Below are positions 49,308-57,938 of a stretch of DNA of 64,000 bases, piece by piece. Under the pieces are notes generated by a model. It was not told the origin of the DNA. It worked only from the letters and a program-made list of their open reading frames with translations, and did no database searches. This DNA is from Flavobacterium selenitireducens (GTDB lineage Bacteria > Bacteroidota > Bacteroidia > Flavobacteriales > Flavobacteriaceae): contig NZ_JAAVIY010000002.1 of NCBI RefSeq assembly GCF_014748335.1, positions 412,840-476,839 of the forward strand, in the 5' to 3' direction. Each line of letters opens with the position of its first letter. The stretch's first letter is position 1. The translations under genes and the position numbers were made by a program.

Positions 49308-49986
49308 TTTGGAATTCTTCTGGTGTCTTAGCTAAAGTTACACCATAATCCCCAATTTTGGTGCGTCTCAAAGCAGTCAAATGCGCGCCCGAGCCCAATG
49401 CTTTTCCGAAGTCGTAGGCGATCGAACGGATGTATGTTCCCTTGCTGCACGAAATCCGGAAGTCTACCTCGGGCAAGGCGATGCGCGTCAGTTCAAACTC
49501 GTAGACAGTGGTTTTACGCGAGGCGATTTCAACCTCTTCTCCTGCGCGTGCGTGCTCGTAAAGCCGTTTTCCGTCTTTTTTGATAGCCGAAAAAATAGGC
49601 GGCTTTTGATCGATTTCGCCCGTAAATTGTCCAGATGCGATTGCCAAAAGTTGGGCTTCCGTAATGTGGTCTGTCGGGAAATGCGCGTCGATTTCGGTCT
49701 CGAGATCGTAGGAAGGCGTCGTCGCACCGATGTGGAACGTGCCTGTATATTCCTTTTTTTGGCCCTGGATGTCGGAAATGCTCTTGGTGAATTTCCCCGT
49801 GCAAATGATCAAAAGGCCAGTCGCCAACGGATCCAAAGTCCCGGCATGTCCGACCTTGATCTTTTTGAGTCCAAGCTCGGATTTAAGCAGCCACTTGATT
49901 TTGTTGACGGCCTGGAACGAGCTCCACGTAAGCGGTTTGTCGATGAGCAACACTTGCCCTTCGAGGAAGTCTTCGGCGGTCGGCAT
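49288..49986 (-). CDS. truB: tRNA pseudouridine(55) synthase
   Basis: A 232-residue enzyme that makes the universal T-loop pseudouridine 55. The catalytic aspartate is in KVGHAGTLDPLATGLL, with the preceding region LIDKPLTWSSFQAVNKIK and later KPPIFSAIKKDGKRLYEHAR and SKGTYIRSIAYDFG, all diagnostic. The C-terminal PUA domain is absent or minimal, normal for this phylum. The start at 49986 (MPTAEDFLEGQ) overlaps the uppP stop by one base (TGATG), indicating coupling. Confidence 0.96.
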   Translation of the reverse strand: MPTAEDFLEGQVLLIDKPLTWSSFQAVNKIKWLLKSELGLKKIKVGHAGTLDPLATGLLIICTGKFTKSISDIQGQKKEYTGTFHIGATTPSYDLETEIDAHFPTDHITEAQLLAIASGQFTGEIDQKPPIFSAIKKDGKRLYEHARAGEEVEIASRKTTVYEFELTRIALPEVDFRISCSKGTYIRSIAYDFGKALGSGAHLTALRRTKIGDYGVTLAKTPEEFQNALTRQ

Positions 49987-50792
49987 CAGTTGTAATTGAA
50001 GTAAATCAGCAAAATGATTCCCGCGACGATGCGATAATAGCCCCACGGCTTAAAACCGTATTTTTTGATCACGCCTATGAAAAACTTGATCGCGAGGATG
50101 GCCACGACAAAAGCGATGAGGTTGCCGACGAGGAATAATTTGAGGTTTTCCGGCCGCTCGAAAAGCAACTCATAACCTTTGAGGCCGGTGGTGTGGTAGG
50201 TTTTGACGAAAACCGAATATACCGTTACGGCAAGCATCGTCGGTACGGCCAGGAAGAACGAAAATTCGGCTGCGGTTTCCCGATTGAGTTTTTGCTGCAT
50301 GCCGCCAATGATCGACGCGGCGGAACGACTTGTTCCCGGCATCATCGCCAAACATTGCCAAAACCCAATGGTGACGGCTTTTTTTATCGTGATTTCTTCT
50401 TCGGATGTAATCGTCGGATTTTTGAAATATTCGTCTATGAACAGCAAAACGATCCCGCCAACGATGAGCATGCAGGCGATGGGAATAGGCTTGCCGAGGA
50501 TGGCGTCGATATAGTCGTCCAAAAGCAAGCCGAGTCCTAATGCAGGAATGACGGCGCATGCAAGTTTTATGTAGAAACTGAACTTCCGGAAATCGAAAAA
50601 TTTTCTCCAATACAACGCGACCACGGCCAAAATCGCCCCGAATTGAATCGCAACCTGGAACAGCTTCGTAAAATCGTCGTCCTGTATTCCGTAAAACGAG
50701 CTCGTAAAAATCATGTGGGCCGTCGAGGAAACCGGCAAGTATTCGGTAAGTCCTTCGACGATGGCAATGATGATGGCCTGTAGGTAATTCAT
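49986..50792 (-). CDS. uppP: Undecaprenyl-diphosphatase
   Basis: A 268-residue inner-membrane enzyme (BacA type) with about eight TM helices, recycling the undecaprenyl carrier for cell-wall synthesis. Hallmarks are AIVEGLTEYLPVSSTAHM at the N-terminus and AMMPGTSRSAASIIGG in the middle, holding the catalytic Glu, Ser and Arg. It is part of the ftsX / DUF3098 / uppP / truB run. An inverted repeat lies in its upstream gap (50811-50929). Confidence 0.97.
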   Translation of the reverse strand: MNYLQAIIIAIVEGLTEYLPVSSTAHMIFTSSFYGIQDDDFTKLFQVAIQFGAILAVVALYWRKFFDFRKFSFYIKLACAVIPALGLGLLLDDYIDAILGKPIPIACMLIVGGIVLLFIDEYFKNPTITSEEEITIKKAVTIGFWQCLAMMPGTSRSAASIIGGMQQKLNRETAAEFSFFLAVPTMLAVTVYSVFVKTYHTTGLKGYELLFERPENLKLFLVGNLIAFVVAILAIKFFIGVIKKYGFKPWGYYRIVAGIILLIYFNYN

Positions 50793-50810
50793 TAATTAGC
50801 GAGTGTGATA

Positions 50811-50929
50811 ATTAGCGAATTAGCGAATTGGAGAGTGTAACAATTAGTTAGTCAGAACTTTGCAAAACAAAAATTTTTGTCGCAGCAAAGTGCATTCGCT
50901 AATTGACCACATTCGCTAATTCGCTAATT
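50811..50929. repeat. Inverted repeat of ATTAGCGAATT units
   Basis: ATTAGCGAATTAGCGAAT (50811-50828) and its perfect reverse complement ATTCGCTAATTCGCTAAT (50911-50928) are separated by 82 nt, with a further single unit ATTCGCTAATT at 50893-50903. They fill the gap between uppP and the DUF3098 gene and reach the DUF3098 stop region. On RNA an 18-bp stem could form. Confidence 0.85.
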
Positions 50930-51166
50930 CTTTTTAGGGTTTTTAAGAATGGCGAAAATCGTCACGCCGAATCCTATCAACACGACAGTCGGAGCCAGAC
51001 GGATGCGCCTGAAGTCGAAAACCGATTCGTTGAATACTTTGGGATCGTCGCTTCCGCCTCCAGACATCAGGATGAATCCGAGAGCGATGACCGCAATCCC
51101 GATCAAAAGAATTTTATAGTTGACTTTTTCAAACAGAAAGTCTTTGTTGTCTTGATTGTTTTCCAT
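50924..51166 (-). CDS. DUF3098 small membrane protein
   Basis: An 80-residue protein with two TM helices (about 18-35, YKILLIGIAVIALGFILM; and 57-73, TVVLIGFGVTIFAIL), joined by a segment with GGGSDDPKVFNESVFDFRR, the family signature. In Bacteroidota it lies beside ftsX, as it does here (108 nt downstream). A role in the FtsX cell-division complex or envelope is guessed from location only. Confidence 0.88.
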   Translation of the reverse strand: MENNQDNKDFLFEKVNYKILLIGIAVIALGFILMSGGGSDDPKVFNESVFDFRRIRLAPTVVLIGFGVTIFAILKNPKKN

Positions 51167-51274
51167 TTCAGTGTTTTTTTAGAAAGACCGAACAATGACG
51201 GCAACGTCACACTTCGGACAAATAAAAAGGTAATCGTTTCGAACTCCCGGACATTCGCTGTGCGGATAGATCGA

Positions 51275-52150
51275 TCAATACAGATCGTCGGTACGCAAAT
51301 TCAAAAAGCGTTGCGTGGCGATGAACGTGCTGATCCAGGTAATGATGACGCCGGCGACCAGGACTCCGACCAAAACGGCTCCCGTCATCAATTCGTCCCG
51401 CAACACGCCAAGTGCCGGATAGTTCGTATCGAGATAATACAAAAGCCCGATCAGCGCAATGACGGCCAAAACCGCTCCGATAATTCCCAATCGTATGCTT
51501 TTCCAGATAAACGGTCGGCGAATGAATGATTTCGTCGCGCCCACCATTTGCATCGTCTTGATGATAAACCGGTTCGAGTGGATCGATAGCCGCATCGATG
51601 AATTGATAAGCAAAACGGCGATCAACGCCATGATTCCGGAAATGATCAGGACCCACATACTGACTTTTTCGACGTTGTCATTTACCATCGTGACGAGTTG
51701 TTTGTCGTAATAGGCGTCGGCAAGCATCGGATTTTCGCGCAGGTGGCTCTGGATTTTCATGATGCTGTCATTCTCCACGTAATTCGCGCGCAAATGGATG
51801 TCGTAGGAATTCAACAGCGGATTCATGCCAAGGAATTCCATGAAGTTCTCGCCAATGTCTTTCTGCAAAGCTTGTCCGGCCTGTTCTTTCGAGACGAAAT
51901 TGTAATCCTTGACCCAAGGGGCATTGCGCAATTCTTCACGGAAAGCCGTGTGCGTCGAGTCCTGGGCTTCGTCCTTGAAGTAAACCGTCAAAGGCACGGT
52001 CTCCTTGAAATCGTTCGTGAGGTTTTTGGAGTTGATTACGAAAAGCCCGAGTACGCCGAGCAGGAACAACATCAAAAAAATGCTCAGGACAACAGAAAAA
52101 TAAGACGAAATCAACCTGCGTTTCTGGAACCGGTCAAACTTGGAGATCAT
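51275..52150 (-). CDS. ftsX: Cell division protein FtsX
   Basis: A 291-residue permease-like protein with four TM helices: TM1 at about 17-40, a periplasmic loop (about 45-165), then three TM helices with the FtsX core (LIISGIMALIAVLLINSSMR; NRFIIKTMQMVGATKSFIRR). FtsX works with the ATPase FtsE in regulating septal peptidoglycan hydrolases. ftsE is not next to it, as is usual in Bacteroidota. It heads the run with DUF3098, uppP and truB. Confidence 0.93.
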   Translation of the reverse strand: MISKFDRFQKRRLISSYFSVVLSIFLMLFLLGVLGLFVINSKNLTNDFKETVPLTVYFKDEAQDSTHTAFREELRNAPWVKDYNFVSKEQAGQALQKDIGENFMEFLGMNPLLNSYDIHLRANYVENDSIMKIQSHLRENPMLADAYYDKQLVTMVNDNVEKVSMWVLIISGIMALIAVLLINSSMRLSIHSNRFIIKTMQMVGATKSFIRRPFIWKSIRLGIIGAVLAVIALIGLLYYLDTNYPALGVLRDELMTGAVLVGVLVAGVIITWISTFIATQRFLNLRTDDLY

Positions 52151-52219
52151 AGGCGCTTATAATGAGGCGTAAAAATAAAAAAGAAAATCGGGTTACGCCG
52201 CAAAAGCTTGATAAACTAA

Positions 52220-52263
52220 CGCACAAAGTTTTAAGATTCGGGTGCAAAACGTAACTTTGTGCG
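52220..52263. repeat. 11-bp inverted repeat upstream of leuS
   Basis: CGCACAAAGTT (52220-52230) and AACTTTGTGCG (52253-52263) are perfect inverted copies with a 22-nt spacer, in the 251-nt gap between ftsX and leuS. The right arm continues GCTTTGCGTATCG, which resembles the flank sequence of the GxxExxY cassette (CTTTGGGTCTTTGCGTC at 26194), so both may belong to one dispersed repeat family. Confidence 0.7.
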
Positions 52264-52401
52264 GCTTTGCGTATCGCGCGGTTTTGTTCAGGCCAAGGTG
52301 TTTTTGACATCTGTGGAAATTTGCTGAATCTGCGCCATTCGCAACCGGATAAAAATTCACGTTATTTCGGACATGGAATAACGAACAACGAATAACCAAT
52401 A

Positions 52402-55245
52402 ATGAAGTACATACCAAACGAAATCGAAGCCCGCTGGCAAAAATATTGGGCCGAAAACAACACGTTCGCTGCCTCCAACCATTCTGAAAAGCCCAAGTAT
52501 TTCGTACTTGACATGTTTCCGTATCCGTCGGGAGCAGGGCTTCACGTCGGGCATCCGCTGGGTTATATCGCAAGTGATATTTATGCGCGCTACAAACGCC
52601 ACCAGGGTTTCAATGTTTTGCATCCGCAAGGCTATGACAGCTTCGGTTTGCCTGCCGAGCAGTACGCGATCCAAACCGGTCAGCATCCGGAAAAGACTAC
52701 GCGCGAAAACATCGCCCGTTACCGCGAACAGCTCGACAAAATCGGGTTTTCGTTCGATTGGGAGCGCGAAGTCCGCACATCGAATCCCGACTACTACAAA
52801 TGGACGCAATGGATTTTCATCCAGCTTTTCGAATCGTGGTACAATTATGATTCCGATAAGGCCGAATCGATAAAAGTGCTGATCGACAAGTTCGAGAGAA
52901 ACGGCAACGCCAACGTCAATGCGGCTTGCGATGACAATATTGAAGATTTCGACGCTGATTTCTGGAACAATTTATCCGAAAAAGCCAAGCAAAGAATCCT
53001 TCTTAAGTACCGCCTGACATACCTTGCTGAAACTGAAGTCAATTGGTGTCCCGGTCTGGGAACCGTTTTGGCCAACGACGAAATCGTCAACGGTGTTTCG
53101 GAGCGAGGCGGATTTCCCGTCGTCCGCAAGAAAATGACGCAATGGAGCATGAGGATCTCTGCTTACGCCGAACGTTTGCTGCAAGGCCTGAACGAAATCG
53201 AATGGACGCAATCGCTCAAAGATGCCCAAACGAACTGGATTGGGAAATCGGTGGGCGCTTCCGTAAAATTCCAGGTTACGGGCTACGAAGAGGAAATGAC
53301 CGCAGATGAGGACGATCCGATAATCGAAGTCTTCACGACGCGTCCCGACACGATTTTCGGCGTCACGTTTCTCACGCTTGCGCCCGAACACGAATTGGTT
53401 TCACAAATTGTCACCGACGAACAAAAAGCCGCGGTCGACGCTTACATCGAAGCCACTTCCAAGCGTTCCGAACGCGATCGTATGGCAGATGTCAAGACGA
53501 TTTCCGGCGTGTTTACGGGCGCTTATGCGACGCATCCGTTCAGCGCACTGCCTATTCCGATCTGGATTGGCGACTACGTCCTGGCCGGATACGGAACCGG
53601 AGCCGTCATGGCCGTTCCCGCGGGCGATCAGCGCGACTACGATTTTGCCAAACACTTCAACATTCCGATAGAGAACATTTTTGAAGGTGTCGACATCTCA
53701 ACCGAAGCCTATTCAAGCAAAGACAATATCAAGCTCAAAAATTCGGATTTTTTGAACGGTCTGGATTACAAATCGGCTACGAAAAAAGTGGTGGAGGAAC
53801 TCGAGCAGATAAAAACCGGAAATGGCAAGACAAACTACCGTTTGCGCGACGCCGTTTTCTCCCGCCAACGTTATTGGGGCGAGCCGTTCCCGGTGTATTA
53901 CAAAGAAGATCTGCCTCAGATGATCGAGCTTGAGCACCTGCCGATCGCGCTTCCCGAAGTCGAGAAATATCTTCCTACCGAAGATGGCGCGCCGCCACTG
54001 GGAAATTCGAAAGAATGGGCTTGGGATACGATAAACAACAAAGTCGTTTCGAACGATCTGATCGACGAGAAGACGATTTTTCCGCTTGAGCTAAACACGA
54101 TGCCGGGCTGGGCGGGAAGTTCGTGGTATTGGTTGCGTTATATGGACGCCCACAATGACAAGCGTTTCGTATCGGAAGAGGCAGAGCAATACTGGCAGAA
54201 CGTCGACCTCTACATCGGCGGAAGCGAACACGCGACGGGCCACTTGCTCTATTCGCGTTTCTGGAACAAATTTTTGTACGACCGCGGTTTTGTTTCCAAA
54301 GACGAACCGTTCAAAAAATTGATCAACCAGGGGATGATTTTGGGGACGAGTGCGTTTGTGTATCGACTTGACGGTACCAACACATTTATTTCAAAGAATA
54401 AAATCGAAGGTAAAAAAGTTCAGCCGATCCATGCCGATGTTTATTTGGTAAACGCTTCAGACGAACTCGACATAGAAAGTTTCAAAAATTGGAGACCTGA
54501 TTTTGCTTCCGCGGAATTTATTTCGGATGAAAACGGCAAATTCTACGTCGGACGCGAAGTCGAAAAAATGTCAAAATCCAAGTACAACGTCGTCAACCCG
54601 GACGATATCTGCAACGAATACGGAGCCGACACCTTGCGACTTTACGAAATGTTCCTCGGCCCGCTTGAACAAGCCAAACCGTGGAACACGGCTGGAATCA
54701 CGGGCGTCTTCGGATTCTTGAAAAAACTCTGGAAGCTCTATTTTGACGATAGCGGATTGATCGTAACATCGAATCCGGCGAGCAAAGATGCGCTTAAGAC
54801 GCTCCACAAAACCATCAAGAAAGTACAGGACGACATCGAAGGATTCTCGTTCAATACGTCGGTTTCCCAATTCATGATCGCGGTAAACGAATTGACGGCG
54901 ATGGATTGCCACGAACGCGTCATTCTTGAGCCACTTGCGATCCTGATTTCGCCTTACGCGCCTCACATTGCCGAAGAATTGTGGCACAGGCTCGGACACG
55001 AAGGCAGTATTTCAGCGGTGCACTTCCCGGTTTTCAATCCGGAGCATTTGGTGGAAAGCAGTAAGGAATATCCGGTTTCGTTCAACGGAAAAACGAAATT
55101 CTTCATTGAGTTGCCGCTCGACCTGAACCCGAAACAAATCGAGGAGATCATTCTCAAGGATGAACGCGCACTTGCACAACTCGGCGGAAGCGCTCCCAAA
55201 AAAGTGATTGTCGTTCCGGGAAAAATCATCAACATCGTGTTGTAA
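52402..55245 (+). CDS. leuS: Leucyl-tRNA synthetase
   Basis: A 947-residue class I synthetase charging tRNA-Leu. The HIGH motif appears as HVGH (AGLHVGHPLGY, near residue 50). The CP1 editing domain follows at about 230-440 (VFTTRPDTIFGVTFL; AVPAGDQRDYDFA), then GSEHATGHLLYSRFW, and KMSKS in EKMSKSKYN near residue 717. The length is a little above the usual 860-930 owing to small insertions typical of Bacteroidota. No upstream promoter was identified with confidence. A PH-domain gene starts directly at its stop codon. Confidence 0.97.
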   Translation: MKYIPNEIEARWQKYWAENNTFAASNHSEKPKYFVLDMFPYPSGAGLHVGHPLGYIASDIYARYKRHQGFNVLHPQGYDSFGLPAEQYAIQTGQHPEKTTRENIARYREQLDKIGFSFDWEREVRTSNPDYYKWTQWIFIQLFESWYNYDSDKAESIKVLIDKFERNGNANVNAACDDNIEDFDADFWNNLSEKAKQRILLKYRLTYLAETEVNWCPGLGTVLANDEIVNGVSERGGFPVVRKKMTQWSMRISAYAERLLQGLNEIEWTQSLKDAQTNWIGKSVGASVKFQVTGYEEEMTADEDDPIIEVFTTRPDTIFGVTFLTLAPEHELVSQIVTDEQKAAVDAYIEATSKRSERDRMADVKTISGVFTGAYATHPFSALPIPIWIGDYVLAGYGTGAVMAVPAGDQRDYDFAKHFNIPIENIFEGVDISTEAYSSKDNIKLKNSDFLNGLDYKSATKKVVEELEQIKTGNGKTNYRLRDAVFSRQRYWGEPFPVYYKEDLPQMIELEHLPIALPEVEKYLPTEDGAPPLGNSKEWAWDTINNKVVSNDLIDEKTIFPLELNTMPGWAGSSWYWLRYMDAHNDKRFVSEEAEQYWQNVDLYIGGSEHATGHLLYSRFWNKFLYDRGFVSKDEPFKKLINQGMILGTSAFVYRLDGTNTFISKNKIEGKKVQPIHADVYLVNASDELDIESFKNWRPDFASAEFISDENGKFYVGREVEKMSKSKYNVVNPDDICNEYGADTLRLYEMFLGPLEQAKPWNTAGITGVFGFLKKLWKLYFDDSGLIVTSNPASKDALKTLHKTIKKVQDDIEGFSFNTSVSQFMIAVNELTAMDCHERVILEPLAILISPYAPHIAEELWHRLGHEGSISAVHFPVFNPEHLVESSKEYPVSFNGKTKFFIELPLDLNPKQIEEIILKDERALAQLGGSAPKKVIVVPGKIINIVL

Positions 55246-55761
55246 ATGAGGAAATACCGCGCGTCTCTCGATACATCGGCAAAAATCATCACGATTTCGA
55301 TTGTGGTGCTGTTTGCCGTTATCGTCGCCGGAATTTGGGCCGATTATAAAACGGGAGATGCGCTCGGGCCCTATCTCTATCCGACGTGTTTCCTGCCCGC
55401 GATCCTCGTCGCGGCTTACTCGTTCGCCCCTTCGGGTTATTCGCTGGGCGACAAAGGAATCGCAATCCATCGGGTTTGGGAAAATGGTTTGATTCCATAC
55501 GATGTTATCGAGAGCGTTTCCAGGATTGATAAGGTTGCCAGCAAAGGCTTGATCCGGACGATGGGCAACGGCGGATTGTTCGGATATTACGGTTATTTCA
55601 GCAATCGCGAATGGGGAGCGATGACGTGGTACCTGACACGCAGGCGCAATCTGTTGGTTATTAAGACGAACACGTCCAGATTTTTGTTATCGCCTGATGA
55701 TTTGGAAGATTTTGAAGCGGCGTTGCAGTTAAGGTTGAATAGGAATGAGTTGTCGGTTTAA
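55246..55761 (+). CDS. PH-domain-like membrane protein
   Basis: A 171-residue protein. Two TM helices (about 15-35 and 47-63) are followed by a bacterial PH-like domain: DKGIAIHRVWENGLIPYDVI, IESVSRIDKVASKGLIRTMG, and FLLSPDDLEDFEAALQLRL. This arrangement is common for small membrane proteins of unknown role. The ATG follows the leuS TAA with no gap, so it is co-transcribed with leuS. Confidence 0.75.
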   Translation: MRKYRASLDTSAKIITISIVVLFAVIVAGIWADYKTGDALGPYLYPTCFLPAILVAAYSFAPSGYSLGDKGIAIHRVWENGLIPYDVIESVSRIDKVASKGLIRTMGNGGLFGYYGYFSNREWGAMTWYLTRRRNLLVIKTNTSRFLLSPDDLEDFEAALQLRLNRNELSV

Positions 55762-55934
55762 CAATTTTTACGGATAAACTGTATTGGGGAGGTTTTTTGA
55801 AGGCGTAATTTTGCGTTGGGAGGGAGCGACAGCGCATCATCGACGTTTCCAGATTTAACAAAACTCCAACATGACAATTTGGCAAATGGTTTGAAATTTG
55901 TTCACAGCGCGTCAAACTAAATACACCAATAATT

Positions 55935-56609
55935 ATGAGCTACTGGATCCTGATCATTATCATTATGGCCGCGAGTTGGGGCGTCGGACAGATGTTGAAA
56001 AGCAAATTCGAAAAATACTCCAAGATACAACTCCGGAATGGGTTGACTGGCGCAGAAATCGCCACTAAAATGTTGCACGATCACGGTATTTTCGACGTAA
56101 AAGTCATCTCCACACCGGGCCGTCTTACCGACCACTACAACCCAACCGACAAAACCGTAAACCTTTCCGAGGCAGTCTATAATCAACGCAACGCCGCCGC
56201 CGCCGCAGTCGCTGCTCACGAAGTCGGGCACGCCGTGCAGCACGCCACGGCTTATAGCTGGCTGCAATTCCGTTCTACGATGGTTCCTATAGTGAATGTC
56301 ACGAGCAGCCTCGTCCAATGGATCTTGCTTGCGGGAATTTTGCTCATCAATACATTCCCTGCCTTATTGCTCATCGGGATCGTAATTTTCGCGTTGACGA
56401 CGATCTTCTCTTTCGTGACGCTTCCGGTTGAGTACGATGCCAGCCATAGAGCTTTGGCCTGGCTTGAGAACAAGAACATGGTGACGCGCGAAGAGCACGC
56501 CGGCGCGAAAGATGCACTCAAATGGGCCGCCAGGACGTATGTTGTTGCCGCAATCGCATCGCTTGCCACACTGCTTTATTACATCTCAATCTACAATAAC
56601 CGGCGATAA
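55935..56609 (+). CDS. Membrane zinc metallopeptidase (YugP family)
   Basis: A 224-residue membrane protein of the Zn_peptidase_2 family. The zinc motif H95-E-V-G-H99 is in AAHEVGHAVQHA, and EYDASHRAL later supplies the likely third ligand region. TM helices are at about 2-20, 118-140, 143-165 and 200-218. It probably degrades membrane or periplasmic-face proteins; the substrate is unknown. It is transcribed alone, with a strong terminator 60 nt after the stop. Confidence 0.92.
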   Translation: MSYWILIIIIMAASWGVGQMLKSKFEKYSKIQLRNGLTGAEIATKMLHDHGIFDVKVISTPGRLTDHYNPTDKTVNLSEAVYNQRNAAAAAVAAHEVGHAVQHATAYSWLQFRSTMVPIVNVTSSLVQWILLAGILLINTFPALLLIGIVIFALTTIFSFVTLPVEYDASHRALAWLENKNMVTREEHAGAKDALKWAARTYVVAAIASLATLLYYISIYNNRR

Positions 56610-56663
56610 CAAATACGGGGAAACGGTGTAGCATCATTTTAAATTTCCGATTTCACCTTCTGC

Positions 56664-56697
56664 AAAAAAAATCCGTCTCCGTGGCGGATTTTTTTAT
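56664..56697 (+). terminator. Rho-independent terminator of the Zn peptidase gene
   Basis: AAAATCCG and CGGATTTT pair around a 9-nt loop, with a run of T after, between the peptidase gene and the first twin lipoprotein. Confidence 0.85.
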
Positions 56698-56781
56698 TTG
56701 GTTTAGCCAAATCCGCCGTTCGTATACTTTCAGAATAAATTGACGAAGCGACGGTTAATTTTGAAATCAAAACCGAAACCT

Positions 56782-57237
56782 ATGAAAACACGATTTCTGA
56801 TACTGTTATTGAGCGTCCTATTTTTGGGTGCGTGCAGCGACGACGACGCAAAACCGGCCGTCAACCAATTGACGCTCGCCGGAGAATCCCATCAGTTGAA
56901 CCTTGCCCAATACGACTCGTTCGATGCCTCGCTGACTAATTTTACGTTGATGTATTATCCGGGAGGATCGCATGCGCTGAACTTCGTATTTGGGTCGATC
57001 GACGAGATTCCGAACGGAAAGTACACCTATAAGGCTATCGATGCTCCGGATTTTGATTCGGATACCAATTTCGCCGGAGGCAATCTTTACATCGAACCAC
57101 AAAATGACCCGATTCAGATAACCGGAGGAACGGTGCGTTTTTCAAAAGTCGGGGAGGATTATAAAATCGTGTTCGACGTCGAAACATCGGCGGGACGCGT
57201 GAAAGGGAATTTTCAAGGACCGATAATCCAAATCTGA
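56782..57237 (+). CDS. Twin lipoprotein 1
   Basis: A 151-residue lipoprotein. The signal ends in the lipobox LGAC (LLSVLFLGACSDDD). The acidic residues after the cysteine (SDDD) match the flavobacterial surface-export signal for lipoproteins. The mature part is a beta-rich domain with QYDSFDASLTNFTLMYY, PNGKYTYKAIDAPDFDSDTN, FAGGNLYI and GTVRFSKVG. The ATG at 56782 was chosen, as an upstream frame start at 56740 lacks a signal. The next gene is a clear paralogue. Function unknown. Confidence 0.8.
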   Translation: MKTRFLILLLSVLFLGACSDDDAKPAVNQLTLAGESHQLNLAQYDSFDASLTNFTLMYYPGGSHALNFVFGSIDEIPNGKYTYKAIDAPDFDSDTNFAGGNLYIEPQNDPIQITGGTVRFSKVGEDYKIVFDVETSAGRVKGNFQGPIIQI

Positions 57238-57277
57238 ACGTCACGCCATCGTGAATTAGTAATTCCAACATCCGAAC

Positions 57278-57724
57278 ATGAAAAAGACAATCTTGCTGAT
57301 TATCTGCATATTTGCGCTACTATCATGCGGTGACGACGACAAAGCGCCCGTGGTAAGCGAAGTCCGGCTCGAAAATCAAACGTACGCGCTCGATCAGGCA
57401 CATTATGACAGCTTCGAATCGGCTTACGTTTATTTTGAAATTACGAATTCGCAAAGCCTGCACATGGTCCGCCTTGTTTTTAAGCAAATCGACGCCATGC
57501 CCAACGGCACTTATACGCTGCTGTCGCCTGACGATCCTGATTACGATCCCGCACTACATTTTGCGGGAGGTGCCGTATATCCCGCTTTAGACAAAGCCCC
57601 GATCCCGTTTGTAAGCGGGACGGTCAGGTTTTCGCGCTCGGGAAGCCGGCACACGATCGTATTCGATATCGAAACCACTCAGGGAAGTCTTGAAGGTACT
57701 TATGCCGGGCCTATCGTTCCGTGA
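57278..57724 (+). CDS. Twin lipoprotein 2
   Basis: A 148-residue lipoprotein, paralogue of the gene at 56782. The signal ends LLSC, followed by GDDD, again acidic after the lipidated cysteine, as for surface-exposed lipoproteins in this phylum. Shared blocks are HYDSFESAYVYFEI, PNGTYTLLSPDDPDYDPA, FAGGAVYPAL, GTVRFSRSG and IVFDIETTQGSLEG. The pair are about 40% identical by eye. A 40-nt gap implies one operon. The conserved block order suggests a single beta-sandwich fold. Function unknown. Confidence 0.8.
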   Translation: MKKTILLIICIFALLSCGDDDKAPVVSEVRLENQTYALDQAHYDSFESAYVYFEITNSQSLHMVRLVFKQIDAMPNGTYTLLSPDDPDYDPALHFAGGAVYPALDKAPIPFVSGTVRFSRSGSRHTIVFDIETTQGSLEGTYAGPIVP

Positions 57725-57728
57725 TTTT

Positions 57729-57867
57729 GGCAGCTATTCCCGCTGTCCGCTGTAGCCCTCAGTGGCCTATCGTGTTTTGCACACGTTTTTCCGGCTTCTA
57801 ACGTCGCCGTCAAACTGTGGCAAATCCTAGATAGCCCAATTTCGGGGCTGCCGCTTCCATCGGGGCT
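57729..57867 (-). repeat. Intergenic element, copy 2 (conserved ends, variable middle)
   Basis: Second copy of the element described at 27757-27900, in the same orientation. The left end AGCTATTCCCGCTGTCCGCT (57732-57751) and right end CCGCTTCCATCGGGGCT (57851-57867) match copy 1 at 17 of 20 and 16 of 17 positions. The 99-nt interior is unrelated to that of copy 1 and has small hairpins, such as AGCCC/GGGCT near 57834. It lies between the second lipoprotein gene and the convergent gene at 57939. Confidence 0.7.
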
Positions 57868-57938
57868 TGACAACACACTGAGGTTTTGAAAAATTCGACC
57901 GTCGATTGAAAAGTTGTCGAAAGTAGGAATTCCTAAAG

